From: Larus michahellis
Lineage: Eukaryota > Chordata > Aves > Charadriiformes > Laridae
Direction: 5' to 3'
Length of the DNA stretch: 64,000 bases
NCBI RefSeq assembly: GCF_964199755.1
Contig: NC_133914.1
Location: forward strand, 1,054,001-1,118,000
Shown here: positions 1 through 18,050 of the stretch, piece after piece
Layout: each line of letters begins with the position of its first letter
How positions within the stretch are numbered: position 1 is the stretch's first letter
Translations under genes and position numbers: made by a program
Notes under the pieces: model-generated
The model's database searches: none
What the model was told of the DNA's origin: nothing
Seen by the model: the letters and a program-made list of their open reading frames with translations, nothing else

Positions 1-84
1 CGGGAACCCATCCTTCCCAGCACGGCTTCTCCACAGCCGCTGGGTCCTTTCCCAACTCAACCTGTGCTGCTTCTTCCCCACCAG

Positions 85-7562
<7,478 letters not shown>

Positions 7563-7900
7563 GGTGGCACCGGCACCGTGGCAGAGCCGCTGGCAAATCC
7601 ACGCCGGGGCTGGCAGCAAAGAGACCAGAAAACTGCAAATCCGCAGGGAGCGACCTCTGCCCGTCCCGGCGGCGGGAGGGCGCTGGGCTCGGGCAGCCGC
7701 CGGAGGGGAAACGCAGCCTCGGGAATTTAATTTGGTGTCGGTGCCACCCCCCTCCCACAGCCCAGGGGATGGTGAAGGATAAAGAGAGGTCGCCCCAGGT
7801 CCTGTCCTCGTTACTGGGGTTCGTTACCTGCCCCCTTCTGCCCTTCCTCCGCTCCCTGTGCCCCTTCCCAAAGAAATAAATTGTCTTTTATACAAACCCG
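7563..7900 (+). other. COL9A2: COL9A2 3' untranslated region
   Basis: About 340 nt between the stop and the likely cleavage site. GC-rich, then pyrimidine-rich, with no open frame continuing the protein. Its end is set by the polyadenylation signal at 7875-7880; the exact cleavage base cannot be read from sequence. Confidence 0.85.
7875..7880 (+). terminator. COL9A2 polyadenylation signal AATAAA
   Basis: Canonical hexamer about 20 nt before the probable cleavage region (7895-7902), followed by a GT-rich stretch (tgttatgtcctgcttggtg) that fits the downstream element. A second AATAAA at 8136-8141 could end a longer minor transcript. Confidence 0.85.
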
Positions 7901-7905
7901 CTCTG

Positions 7906-8660
7906 TTATGTCCTGCTTGGTGCTCAATTGGCTCATTGCCAATTTCTTTTTTGTCCTTTTTTTTTTTTTTTTTGTAAAACAAAAACCAAACAAAAATTGT
8001 GGTTTGATTATTTAAGAGACTTGACAGATCCAGCCTTTTTCACTGCTGGGCACTCACAGAGCTGTAAATCTTTGTAAAATAGGATTATTTTATAACTATG
8101 AATAGTAAAACACCAGTTTTTTTTTAAAAATGGACAATAAAAATGAGACGGATTGTTAACGAACTGAAACAACGTGTTGATTTCTTTGAATCAAACAAGA
8201 CTATATCTGGTGGGGGGTGTTATTTGAAGGCTGAAGTTAGTTTTTCTGTTGTATTTCGAGGTTTTTTTAGCAGGTATCTCAATTGCTCATTCCTGACCTT
8301 GTGGAAAATTCCAGCCTCTCAATAAGTTTTTTAGGCAAGAGCTCCAGCTTTTTTCCCCTCTTGCACCACTACAAACACACAGAGGAATTTGCCGCCCTGA
8401 GCCCCTCATGTCGGAGACCGAAGAAATTTGCCAGAAACACATCGGGCACCTTCAACTAAGGCCGAGTCCCCCCGTGATCAAGTGGGCTGGAAAACTATTA
8501 GCAGCACCGCCAAGGGTATTGATCTCTTAATAGTTAAAAAGGCGGCCTGAGGCTCTAACGGCATCCGCAGGTGTCTCTCATTATTGCCATCGACAGCAGA
8601 AAGGATTAAAGCTGTGCAGTGGGAGCAACGGGGCTTCGCTTTGTAAGATAAATAAAAATC
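7906..8660. other. 3' flank of COL9A2, AT-rich, no gene
   Basis: Contains T17 (7957-7973), a possible distal polyadenylation signal AATAAA (8136-8141) and another at 8651-8656. The part from about 8400 to 8620 is moderately AT-rich unique sequence. No coding signal. Confidence 0.6.
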
Positions 8661-9092
8661 AATTTTTGTTTATTAGCAAAGCATGTTCGGCTTGGCAGGG
8701 TAACAAATCCCAGGGAGAGGGGATGAGAAAGGCTGGCCGGGTCTCTCCTGCGGCACAGAGCATCGCTGCCCCCGGCCGAGGGGACCATGGCAAACGGCAG
8801 CCACAACGGGGCTGTGACGGGACGGGGCTTCCGCTGGAGGGACTAATTCCAGCAACAACCAGACCCAAGCCCCGGCAAACCCAGCACCGCGTGCTCTTCC
8901 CTCCCCAGCCACACTCCCCGTGTAGCACAGCGTTTTCCCATGCGGATCCTTATCTCCCCCCACATCCCCAGACTCTTCAAAAGCGCCCTGTACTCCTTCT
9001 CCATTTCAATTACCTTCTCTGTGCCCTTTGCAACCGGCTGCCTCCTCACTTACCGCGCAATCAGCTAACTTTAAGGGGATTGTCTTTTATTT
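8661..9092. other. Unique non-coding sequence
   Basis: Mixed GC-rich sequence with no repeat, RNA gene or convincing frame. Confidence 0.5.
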
Positions 9093-9108
9093 AAAAAAAA
9101 AAAAAAAA
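9093..9108 (+). repeat. Poly-A tract (A16)
   Basis: Sixteen uninterrupted A. No retroposed gene is visible upstream and no target-site duplication was found, so it is not called a processed copy. Confidence 0.9.
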
Positions 9109-9109
9109 G

Positions 9110-9435
9110 GAAGTGAATTGCAAATGTTTTATTTGCAAGTTGGAATTTAATCAAGGAATTAAGAAGGCTGCATATTAATTAGGGGCCAGACTCTAGTTGT
9201 TTCCAATGAGCGGCAAACGCGCTCCAAATCTGCCTCTTCATCAGAGGCCTCATAAATATTCATCCAATAAATAGCAGATTGGATGCCATTACAGAGACAA
9301 GAGAGATTGAAACCCAAGTATCTGTGGAAATGAAACGGCTGGAAAGCATCCAATCTCTGCCCCAAATAATAACAGATCATTACTAGGAGGAGGTGGAGAA
9401 ATAGCCTCCTTGAGCACTCGTCTCCATTCCCGGAC
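9110..9435. promoter_or_regulatory. AT-rich island, candidate conserved non-coding element
   Basis: Unique AT-rich sequence with ATTAATTA (9174-9181), TTAATC and CATAAATATTCATCC motifs typical of homeodomain-bound enhancers, directly left of a CpG-dense block. The call rests only on composition and motif density. Confidence 0.3.
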
Positions 9436-9439
9436 AAAT

Positions 9440-9800
9440 GGGGAGATTCATCCCGATTCGGGGGCGGCATTCAGGCTACCGACCCCCTTCGGGGACAGCC
9501 CGGGGCTGGGCTTGCCCCGGGCTCCAGCTGTGCAGCACATCTGGGGCCGCCTCCCGGCTCCGCGGCGCAGATAATCCGCTTTCCCCTCGTGCCCACGAGA
9601 GGGCGCTCCCCGCCCGCCGAATCCCCTGCTCCCGGGAGCCCGCGCTCGGGCGGCGCATCCGGCCCGTGTCCGCGGCTCGCCGCTGGGCTCCCCCCTCTGC
9701 AGGCACAGGGCTGAGCTCTCCCTTCGCTTTGGCGGGGGGGGAAAGGGTGAACCCCTCCCCGCTCAGCCCCTTCCCGGCGCCGGGACGCAGGCAGCAGAGC
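9440..9800. promoter_or_regulatory. CpG-dense block (CpG-island-like) 1.5 kb past COL9A2
   Basis: Dense CG dinucleotides (gcggcgcag, cccgcccgccgaa, gcgctcgggcggcgc) between an AT-rich island and a CR1 copy. No gene start is recognisable on either strand. Contains a CTCF-like site at 9593-9607. It could be an unannotated promoter or an insulator. Confidence 0.5.
9593..9607 (+). promoter_or_regulatory. CTCF-like binding site
   Basis: CCACGAGAGGGCGCT agrees with the CTCF core CCASYAGRKGGCRSY at 14 of 15 positions (the G at position 5 is off). It lies in CpG-rich DNA between COL9A2 and the gene-poor region, where a domain boundary would make sense. Confidence 0.5.
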
Positions 9801-9835
9801 TGGGACGCGCTGGGAGAAGGGAAGGGGGATCACCC

Positions 9836-10148
9836 ACAGCATGGTGCGGGTTGGAAGGGACCTTAAAGGTCATCCAGTTCCCACCCCCTGCCCTGGGCAG
9901 GGACACCTCCCACCAGCCCAGGCTGCTCCAAGCCTCATCCAGCCTGGCCTTGAAGCCCTCCAGGGATGGGGCATTGACAACTTCCCTGGGCAACCTGGGC
10001 CAGTGGCCCACCACCCTCACCGTGAAGGATTTCTCCCTGATATCCAACCTGAATCCAAACCTTTCAGTTTGAGGCCGTTACCCCGTGTCCTGTCATTACA
10101 CTCCCTGATAAAGAGTCCCTCCCCATCCTTCCCGTAGGCCCCCTTTAG
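9836..10148 (-). mobile_element. CR1 LINE, 5' truncated, antisense
   Basis: About 310 bp. Starts ggttggaagggacctta and continues with the reverse of the usual CR1 3' part (caggctgctccaagcc, ccagggatggggcattgaca, gataaagagtccctccccat). Same subfamily as the copy at 39.76 kb, in the opposite orientation. Confidence 0.93.
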
Positions 10149-11290
10149 GGATGCAGACGTTTGCTGCAGGGGCCTCGGTACGAGGAGGACCAGAGGGATG
10201 GGGGCTGAGCTGTGGTCCTGGGGCAGGGAGAGGCCTCGTCCGAGCGGGACAAAGGGCTGCCGGAGGCAGGAAAGCTGCCGCTGGGTCTGCGGAAGGTGCT
10301 GGGCTGCCTGGGAGGATGCAGGGTCCTTTCCAAGAAGCCCAGCAGCTCCTCACACCCACGCACGTCCCCCGGCAGGGCTGGCCGGGATGGGATGGAGCAA
10401 CACTGGTCTCGCTGACCCTGCTGCTGTTCGGAGCCACACACAGCCTCCCGAAAGCTGCTAATTGCGGCGGCAGCTGAGCTCTCCCTTAGCAAGAGGCAGC
10501 TTTGACCTTCAGCGGGCAACTGTGCTCGCCAGCCGCATCCCAGGAGATGCCGCAGGGCAGGCACGGCTGCAGCCGGCGCCTGGCAGCCTCACGGGTCGGA
10601 GGCTGGCAAGGCCAGTGTCGGAGAAGATTAGGAAGATCAGGTTTTTAATTAAAGTGCCAAGGAAGCAGCTGTCTGGAGCTCTTGCTCTTCTCTCTCCCAC
10701 CTGCTGATGCCGGAATTTGACATCATGGAATCTCCATGGGGAGCCAGCCCAGGTCCTTGTCACCTCTCCTGTCCCACCAGTCACAGGCAAAGGGGCTCGG
10801 GGCTTTCGGGCTGTGCCACTCCTGTCACACACAGCGGCCCAGAGCAGCCCCATCTAACCACCGGCCCCAGTACAAACAGCAGGGGCTGGGCCATGGCCAG
10901 TCATGACTTCTTTTCAAAGCAAAAATATGCGGAATCTTTAAAAATTATTTCCAAGGGTTTAAGAACCTGCTCCCAAGCTTGTCCCTGCAGCTACAAAACC
11001 TCCAGAAACATGACGGTGTGGAGTCAGGCACCGGCACATGGCTTTCGTGTGATGTGGAAGGCAAAAGGGAAGAAATGTGGAAGGCAAAAGGGAAGAAATG
11101 AAAAGAAAAATCAAGGCAGATCCCTTCGGGGTCACACCGATTGTCCCGCTGGGCCTGCAGAGACCTCCTGCAAGGATCACAGCTTTCCTTCTCCTCGCCT
11201 CTCCTTTGAAAGCGGTGGGGAAGGAGGAAAAAAAAAAAAAAAAAAAGGAAGTCCAATTTCTGTAGCCTGGAGTAATTAGGGGGCCTCTGA
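10149..11290. other. Unique non-coding sequence with short repeats
   Basis: GC-rich to about 10,600, then mixed. Holds a 23 bp tandem duplication and a poly-A tract (A19, 11228-11246), with TAATTA at 11273. The open frames are unsupported. Confidence 0.5.
11052..11097 (+). repeat. 23 bp unit in tandem, two perfect copies
   Basis: atgtggaaggcaaaagggaa plus gaa at 11052-11074 is repeated exactly at 11075-11097. A recent purine-rich duplication. Confidence 0.93.
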
Positions 11291-11740
11291 TTACTGCCAT
11301 TCAAGGCTGATGAGGCCGGTGGCGCTGGCTGCAGTTTGCATTTGGACAAGCACCGCTTGTTCCACGCCGGGGCCATGTGTGCCGTTGTTGCAGCCGAACG
11401 TGCTCCGAGTGACCAGTGCTGCGGAACGGCCGCGGCTCCCCGCCATCCGGAGGGGACAAACCCACCCGCACAGCCCGGGGCGGCCTGAGAGACCCAGCAG
11501 CGGCTGGGAGAGGGGGCAGCCAGCAGAGAGAGGGTGGGATCCACCATCTTACGGCCCACCCTTCTGCAGGAAGCGCTCTGCATCCCTGGCACATCCCTAC
11601 GGAGCGGCGCCAAGAGAAGGCATTGCCTCCTGCGCGGTTGTCCGTGGGCACCCGTCAGCATCAGCCTCTCATCCCACCCCGGTGAGGGGTGCAGGGCCCC
11701 GCTGCGTGTGCCCGCGGCAAGGGGCAGCGCTGCCGCATGA
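11290..11740. other. GC-rich non-coding sequence, moderate CpG
   Basis: GC-rich with scattered CpG (gcggaacggccgcggctcc). No gene start or repeat recognised. Confidence 0.45.
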
Positions 11741-12030
11741 ATAATTCAGGGCAAGGAGAGAAAAGTTTCCTTGAGCAAGCTAAGGCATTGATTAGACCAA
11801 ATTGCCTCCCTCACCTCGAGGAGGTAAAAACGAGCTAATCACCGTTTGTTCTCTCTTGATAGATGATTAACCACAAATTAGAATATTAAACAGAGGACTT
11901 CGGGTACGTAAATTAACAGCTGAGAACTAAGTTAATTATTGGAGGAGCCATAAAACTGCTTATTTTTATTCTTGGATTATTGTTTGATGTTTTTGCCTCT
12001 TAAAAGGTGGGAGTTATTTTTAAAATGGCT
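11740..12030. promoter_or_regulatory. AT-rich island, candidate conserved non-coding element
   Basis: Unique AT-rich block with TAATTA (11933-11938), GATTA, ATTAACC and CATAAAACTG motifs. It contrasts sharply with the GC-rich DNA on both sides and has no open frame or repeat. Confidence 0.3.
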
Positions 12031-13040
12031 TGTTCTGCTGCTTGTGGGCAGAAGTGCCGTACGGAGCTGGGCCGGCCGGGACGCGCAGGGTAAATGAATC
12101 TCATGCTCCATCAGCAACATACAGGGGAAATTATTCTCCCCTCAACCGCCGAGAACGGTGCTGCCGGCCCCGTCCGTGCCCCATGGACAGGACGCCCCGA
12201 GCCAGGCCAGGTAGGGTGCCCAAGGGGCACACGGGCAGCCAGAAGAGCTGATCTCGCTTTCCCGAGGAAAAGGTCAAACTTGGATACTGCCTCTACCCAA
12301 AAAAGTGACAAGACTCTTCCAGAGCGGGGACACAGCAGTACCGTGTTGCAGGGAATTAACTTTGTTAATAGCCCGTTCATTTAAATGTAAATAGTGAGCC
12401 TGGCTGGTATAATGAGGCTGGGAAATCTTATTAGAGACCAAATTAAAGGTTCGTGGGTGAGTGAGTGCAGGCAGGAGTGGGCCTGAATGCGAGATGGGGC
12501 TTCCAGGAGAAGCGTGCCCGGGGCAGGGGTTCCCACCCGGGCAGAAAGCAGATGTGCTCAGCGGGGAAGCGCAGGAGGGAGGGCTGGATTTGGGGTTAGA
12601 CCCGTGCCGGAGGCAGGACATGGGGGGTTAATCCCTGCCCTCACCGCTGCCTTGCTCTGTGCCTGTCCCATGGACGGTGCCCGCAGCGGTCCCCGAGCGG
12701 ATGGGGAAGGATGAGGGACGTGCCATTGACCCCTTGGGGCAGAGCAACAGCCCCGCACATAACGGGGACCAGCCCTCGGGCAGAGCAGGGCAGCGTCCCC
12801 TGCCCTGGGAAGGGCTGCACGTCCCCAAGCCCTCGCTGGGGGGTTTGGGGGCCGGTAATAGCCCCGAGACAGATGTGCTGCAGCCAGCTCCTGGCAAGCA
12901 GCTCCGTTCCTCTCCGATTTCAATTAGCGGTGCCGACTGCGGGCCACCAGCATGGCAAGTGCTCCCGGGGGTGCCCGCTCCTCCTTTGGTGGGGTCCTGC
13001 CACCCGCTCCCGCACCCGGCAAAGGGGGAAGGAGGGTGCT
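12031..13040. other. GC-rich non-coding sequence with a small AT-rich island
   Basis: Mostly GC-rich; an AT-rich stretch at about 12,350-12,450 contains GTTAATAG and CATTTAAATG. Nothing coding is supported. Confidence 0.45.
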
Positions 13041-13220
13041 GACAAAAGGCTGATTTAATTACTAGAATTGTTCTGATTACAGCCTGCAAACACTGTTATC
13101 TTGTAATTATTGCCAAGAACATGCCATTAGTACATGATTAAACACAACGTCTTGTGGGCTGCTAGCTGATTGTCTGATGCCTTATGAACTTAATTACTTC
13201 ACGCTGATAGAAAGCGACTG
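13040..13220. promoter_or_regulatory. Cluster of three TAATTA sites
   Basis: TAATTA at 13056-13061, 13104-13109 and 13191-13196 within 141 bp of unique AT-rich sequence, with further ATTA and TGATTA cores between them. Looks like a homeodomain-bound enhancer; not tested for conservation. Confidence 0.4.
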
Positions 13221-14740
13221 GAAGGATGGAACAGGGCAATGGCTCCGGAGGGGAGCTGGGGCTCTGCTGGGCACCCCGTGATGAGGGGGCCCTCAGCTCC
13301 CTCCCGAGATGCTCAGCCCATGTCTGCAGGTGTCCTCGCAATCCCAGCCCCCCGAAAGTCCCAGCCAAGACGCAAGCAGGGTCAGGATTAGCGCCTCGGT
13401 GCTTTTCTTGCTCTGTTAAATGCCACCTGCCCTGCGTTTAAACTCATCCTGCTGAATCAGCCAACAAACACAGGGCACCAGCTTTCTCCCTGGATCTCCT
13501 AAAGTTCCAGAGTCTCCATTCAGCAGAGATAAAAACAAGGATTTGTTTGGTGCATACCAGGAACAAGGCGGCACTGGAGGTATCTGGGATGCACTGGGGG
13601 TTGCAGAGCGGCCCGAGGCACTGGCTGTGTGTGGAGTGGGGTGGGCTGAGGGATGGATGTGGGATGCTGACCTTAGCCCAGGCATTTCTGCCCTGGGACA
13701 CTGGGTCCAAGCAGGCAAAGCAAGAGGAGATCCTGCTACTGGTGGGCAAAGGTCCTGGTGCAGCCCTCGGCTCCCCGCTCCCTGCGGCCCTCATGGTGGG
13801 CTCAGCAGCGCCTCGCAGCCCTCCACAGCACCGGCTGCGAGCAGCTTGGTTTCCTTCCAGGAAAAAATCAAGTATCGACCTGCCTCGGGGACCCTTCAGC
13901 ACCTCTCACACGCTGTCGCCCTGCCCTGGTGACAAGGGCATACAAACTAATCCTGACATCTCATTAGCAGGATTAATTCTCAACCTCGTTCTCCTCTGGG
14001 CTGAGAAATCGGCACTTCCACTCGCTGCTGCCCCGGGCCCCGCTCCCCCGGCCGGGGCTGCCCCCGAGCCAGTGGGCTGCCCCGCTCGCACTGAGCAAAC
14101 ACCACGGAGCAGGAAAACACCCTTCTCCCCTGCTCCCTCCTGCCCTGGCACCCACAGCACAGGTGGCCTCTGGCCGGTCACCCACATCCCCCTCCGTGCC
14201 CCACGCTCCGTTACCTGCTCACAGAGGAGCCTCCACCTCCCCACGGGAACCGCATCCCCTCGGCAGCTGGGACACCCCAGACTCGGGCTTTCCAGGCACA
14301 AAACTCATGCAGCTTTTAAATAAAGAAGGTGTGGGTCCTCAGCGCAGGCTCCGCTGGCCATGGGACAGACCCACAGCCTCCCAAGGGGTGGGGGTACCCG
14401 GGCGGGGGCATTTATAGCAGAGCAGTGTGTGCAGCTGGGAGGGGGTGGCCGCAGGAGCAGGTGCCACAGGGAAACCCGTCAGCCCCGGTAATTGCTTTCA
14501 GGCCGATCATCTGCTTGACTTTTTCATGCTTGCTTTCTGAACCAGGAGAGCATCCTCCCGGGAAAGGGAAAGTCAAGGAGAAAAACCAAAGTCCTTCTTC
14601 TCTGGAAGAGGTTTTCTCCCTGTTCCCTCATCCTCTGCCTGCAGCATCGGAGTTACATGGATGTACCATGCTCTGCAAGTTGTGCGGAGCGAGAAAAACT
14701 CCACGTGTGAGTGACAAACCGGCCCCATGAGAGGCAAAGG
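13220..14740. other. GC-rich non-coding sequence
   Basis: No repeat or RNA gene. A 258-codon frame (13547-14323 +) overlaps other open frames, matches no family known to me and has no plausible splice or start context. Confidence 0.5.
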
Positions 14741-14890
14741 AAAAGGGGGAAACATATTGGAAGCGGGTCTATTAGCCCAGCCTGAGCTCAATAAAGGATC
14801 TATGAATAAAATATGACAGCACGAATTTATAATGGATCATAAACATTTAATCTCCTTACATATATTTTTATATCCAGACGTATGGGCTGC
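14740..14890. promoter_or_regulatory. AT-rich island
   Basis: Contains AATAAA (about 14,806), TTTATAATGG and TATATATTTTTATAT-like sequence. Could be a small regulatory element or simple AT-rich drift. Confidence 0.2.
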
Positions 14891-16600
14891 AGAGCCCTCT
14901 ATTTATGGAAGCGCAGTCTGGGTAAACAGCCTGCTGCTGGGCCAGTGCAGATCACTGGCTACGGGCCCACTCAGCCCCTTCCCGTGTCCCGTCCCCCGCA
15001 GTGACGAGGATGCCCACGTGTCCCCGCGCCCCTGCCTGCTCCGCCGGGATGCTGCCGGGATGCGGGCTTGCGCAGCACCGGGAAAAACCCTTGGAGACGC
15101 ACCTGGCTCTCACCTCGCTGCAATGGGGCGAACTGTGTCTGTTCAGGTCTTCATCGCCTGGGACATGGAGCGGGGTCGCCCCCCCACCGCCCTCCCACCC
15201 CCCGGGCAGAGCCCCCATGTCGCTGCCGAGCCGAGGGACGATGCCGGAGCTGCTGCCGCTGCCTTCCCCGGCTCCCGCTGGATTTACCCCAGTGTAACTC
15301 AGGGCAGAACCCGCCTTCCCGCACTCAGGAGTACAATAAAGGTGATAAATGGAGAAAAGCAGAGGAAAAAGTGGAACTGCCCTGGTTGGGCTGGGGTGCC
15401 GGCTGGCGGGAGCCCCGGGGCGGTGCTGGCTGACCCCGCGTACGGCTCTGGAGAAACGTTTGCATTTCTCTTAAAAGACGATTTCCATCGCAATAACTTT
15501 GCTCCCGTCAGAAGGCAGCCCGGTGTCAGATACGTATTTATGGCTGGCTGAAAATGCCTTTTCTGTGCCGGCTCCTTCCCGTCCTTTCTCTTTTTGCCCT
15601 TTATTTCCTGTCTTGCAGGAAAAGGAGAGAAAATCCCCAGCAGATTTGCCGTTTATAGAGTCGTGTTCAACACGAGCAAATCAATACAACAAACTGTACG
15701 GCGTGATTCTGGGCCTTGAATAAACAAGGTCCCAGGCAATTCCGCCAGGTGCCTGTCACGTCCAGGAACCCTCCGCATCGCAGCCTGGAATGAAACCAAA
15801 ATGTCTCTTTGCAGGAGTTAATTACAGCTCGGAATTTCTCGTCTCCCTTCACCAGTGCTATATTGTGTGGCTCCAGGTCACAGGCAATTTCATCCGGGCT
15901 GGAGGAGGCATCTCGTAGCTCGTATTCCCAGGCAGGGAATTCTGGTGAGGGGAGTGGGGAAATAGAGGCAGGACTGAGCCTGGCTGGGCTTGGGAGACAC
16001 TTTGCGGGGGGGGCACTGAGCTGCTTTATCCTCTGTGCCCAAATTTCTCACCGTCGTGTTGGTGAGCGAAGGTTCTCCGTGCTCCTGGAGCACTGTGAGA
16101 CAGGGGGCGGCTGAAGCCGGGGTGGGATTTGGGTTGGGGTTGCTGCCATCCCTCACATGCAAAGATGGTTGGACCGGAGCTTTTGATCCAGGCACTTGGC
16201 AGAATCAGGTTTTGCTCCTTCTGGTCGGTCCCCACCAAAAGCTCCCGTGAGACGTCATCGGCGGTGTCACGCTCGCAGGGGACTGGAGGCCCCGCGCTGG
16301 CTTTGCTCCAGCCACACAGGCCAGCAACCAGCGCCACGGGCACGACTGGGAATTACACCAGCGAAGGGGGATTTTCATTAAATGGGAACAATTCTTACCA
16401 GTCACCAGCTCGTAACGGGCAAAACCAGCTTTTAACTGCCTCTTGGCCTGGTCTCCAGCGGGAGCGGTGCTCGTGGGAGCAGATCCATGGTTTCGGTCCT
16501 TCCCCTTCCACCAACGTCCTCAAGGGTCCTCATCACTGCAAGCGCCCGTTTGTCCACGTTTCCAAAGCGCTTTGAGATCCCCAGCTGAAGGGTGCTGTGG
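14890..16600. other. Non-coding sequence
   Basis: GC-rich to about 15,440, then mixed. TAATTA at 15819-15824; a 7-1-7 inverted repeat at 15661-15675. No gene recognised. Confidence 0.45.
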
Positions 16601-16790
16601 AGAGGCAAAGGGTTATTAAACCCATAGACAAGCCATCAATCATCGGGCCTGACTGTTGCAATATCATATTTCTTATTGACGGAATTAGCAAAGCCGAGCT
16701 CCCAGCACGATCAATAGCCTTAATAATTCCATCAAGGTCATGTCAGCTTTCATTTCCCTCAGTGCGTTTTCCAAAAGAAACTCTTTTCTA
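16600..16790. promoter_or_regulatory. AT-rich island, candidate conserved non-coding element
   Basis: Unique sequence with CATCAATCATCGG, GCAATATCATA and CCTTAATAATTCC. The spaced ATCAAT motifs resemble PBX/HOX or CUT-type sites. Composition-based only. Confidence 0.28.
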
Positions 16791-17083
16791 AAACCGAGAA
16801 ATACAGGCGCTGCCTACACCTCCCACCGCCTGGGCTCCGAGGTGGGGCGCGGGGCGGTAGCGGGCGGCGGGACCCACAGCAACCCCACTGTGCTCTGCGG
16901 TAAACGAGGAGGCATCACCCGTCGGGCGCAGAGACCCGGCTGAGCGCGGGTGGCCACGGCCGGGCATCCTGTGCTACCTGCGTGCTGGAGCAGCGTTTAG
17001 GTCCCCCGGGGAGGACCGTTTTAGGAAAAGCTCTGATGGACACAGAGCTGACGACTGCACAGTGAATACAACACACTCCTCAT
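16790..17083. other. GC-rich non-coding sequence
   Basis: About 290 bp, CpG-containing, no feature recognised. Confidence 0.45.
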
Positions 17084-17345
17084 GTCACAGAATCCCAGAC
17101 TGGCAGGGGCTGGAAGGGCCCTCTGGAGATCATCCCGTCCAACCCCCTGCCAGAGCAGGGTCACCCAGAGCAGGTGGCACAGGAACGCCTCCAGGCGGGG
17201 TTGGGATGTCTCCAGAGACGGAGACTCCCCCACCTCTCTGGGCAGCCTGTGCCAGGGCTCTGTTGCCCTCAGAGTAAAGAAGTTCCTCCTCGTGTGTAGA
17301 TGGAACTTCCTACGTTCAAGTTTGGCCACTCTCTGTTGTCCTTCA
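17084..17345 (-). mobile_element. CR1 LINE, 5' truncated, antisense
   Basis: Begins cacagaatcccagactgg and continues with the reverse CR1 3' region (ggagatcatcccgtccaacc, gggcagcctgtgccagggct, aagaagttcctcc). About 260 bp, moderately diverged. Confidence 0.92.
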
Positions 17346-17960
17346 GAATGTATTTCCACCCAAAACGCACCCAGATTTCCAGATTTTCCTTACTAGCAAA
17401 TCTTGCTCTTGCTTCTCACGCTGCCCTCCCGGTGGGGAAGGATGAGCCGTTCTCCAGTCCTGGCCCTCTGCATCCCACTTTCTGCAGCCTCCAGCTGTGC
17501 TGGGCCTCGGGGCCAGTGCCCGCGCCGTGCTGGCTAGTGCCATGCTGGCCACCACCACGGCTGGGACGGCGACTTTTCTCCAGGGAAGGGGACACCGCCA
17601 GCTGGGAGCAGCTATGGGCAGCGCGAGGGTGTTGTGGAAAGGCAGGGCTATCAGATGAAACGGTCATTACGTCTCAAAGCGACAAACAGCAGCTCAAGCA
17701 GCTCAAGCCTCAGAGGGCCGATGCCTCAAAGAATCCCTGTACTTACCAGTCACGCTTCAAATTGCTGCCTGAACCAAAGGATTTGATTGCGGTTTAAAAA
17801 GGGCATTGCTGTCTGTTAAGGGTGTGTTGGGAAGTTATTAGAGACCTGTTTACTGGGGTTTTGGAAACATCTTCCACTAAAATCTGTCTGCGGGAGCTTG
17901 GCAGGCAATGGGCACGGTGACGGGCACGGTTTTAGTGCAGGCGCAATAGCAGGTGGGCCG
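17346..17960. other. Non-coding sequence
   Basis: Unique, mixed composition. No repeat or coding region supported. Confidence 0.5.
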
Positions 17961-18050
17961 TAATAGGAATGCAATAATAATAATAGGAGTGCAATAATAA
18001 TAATAATAGGGGTGCAATAATAATAATAGAGGTGCAATAATAATAGGGAG
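17961..18050. repeat. Compound AAT minisatellite
   Basis: Four units, each starting gcaataataa and ending in a tagg/tagag spacer: 17971-17990 (20 bp), 17991-18013 (23 bp), 18014-18033 (20 bp), 18034-18050. Units differ mainly in AAT copy number, so short-tandem slippage is nested in a larger tandem repeat. Confidence 0.9.

Noticed and set aside
13547-14323. 258-codon plus-strand frame
   Set aside because: Competing frames on both strands and no known domain.
15661-15675. 7-1-7 inverted repeat TCGTGTTCAACACGA as an operator or hormone response element
   Set aside because: Half sites do not match a steroid receptor element and one such palindrome is expected by chance in a window this long.
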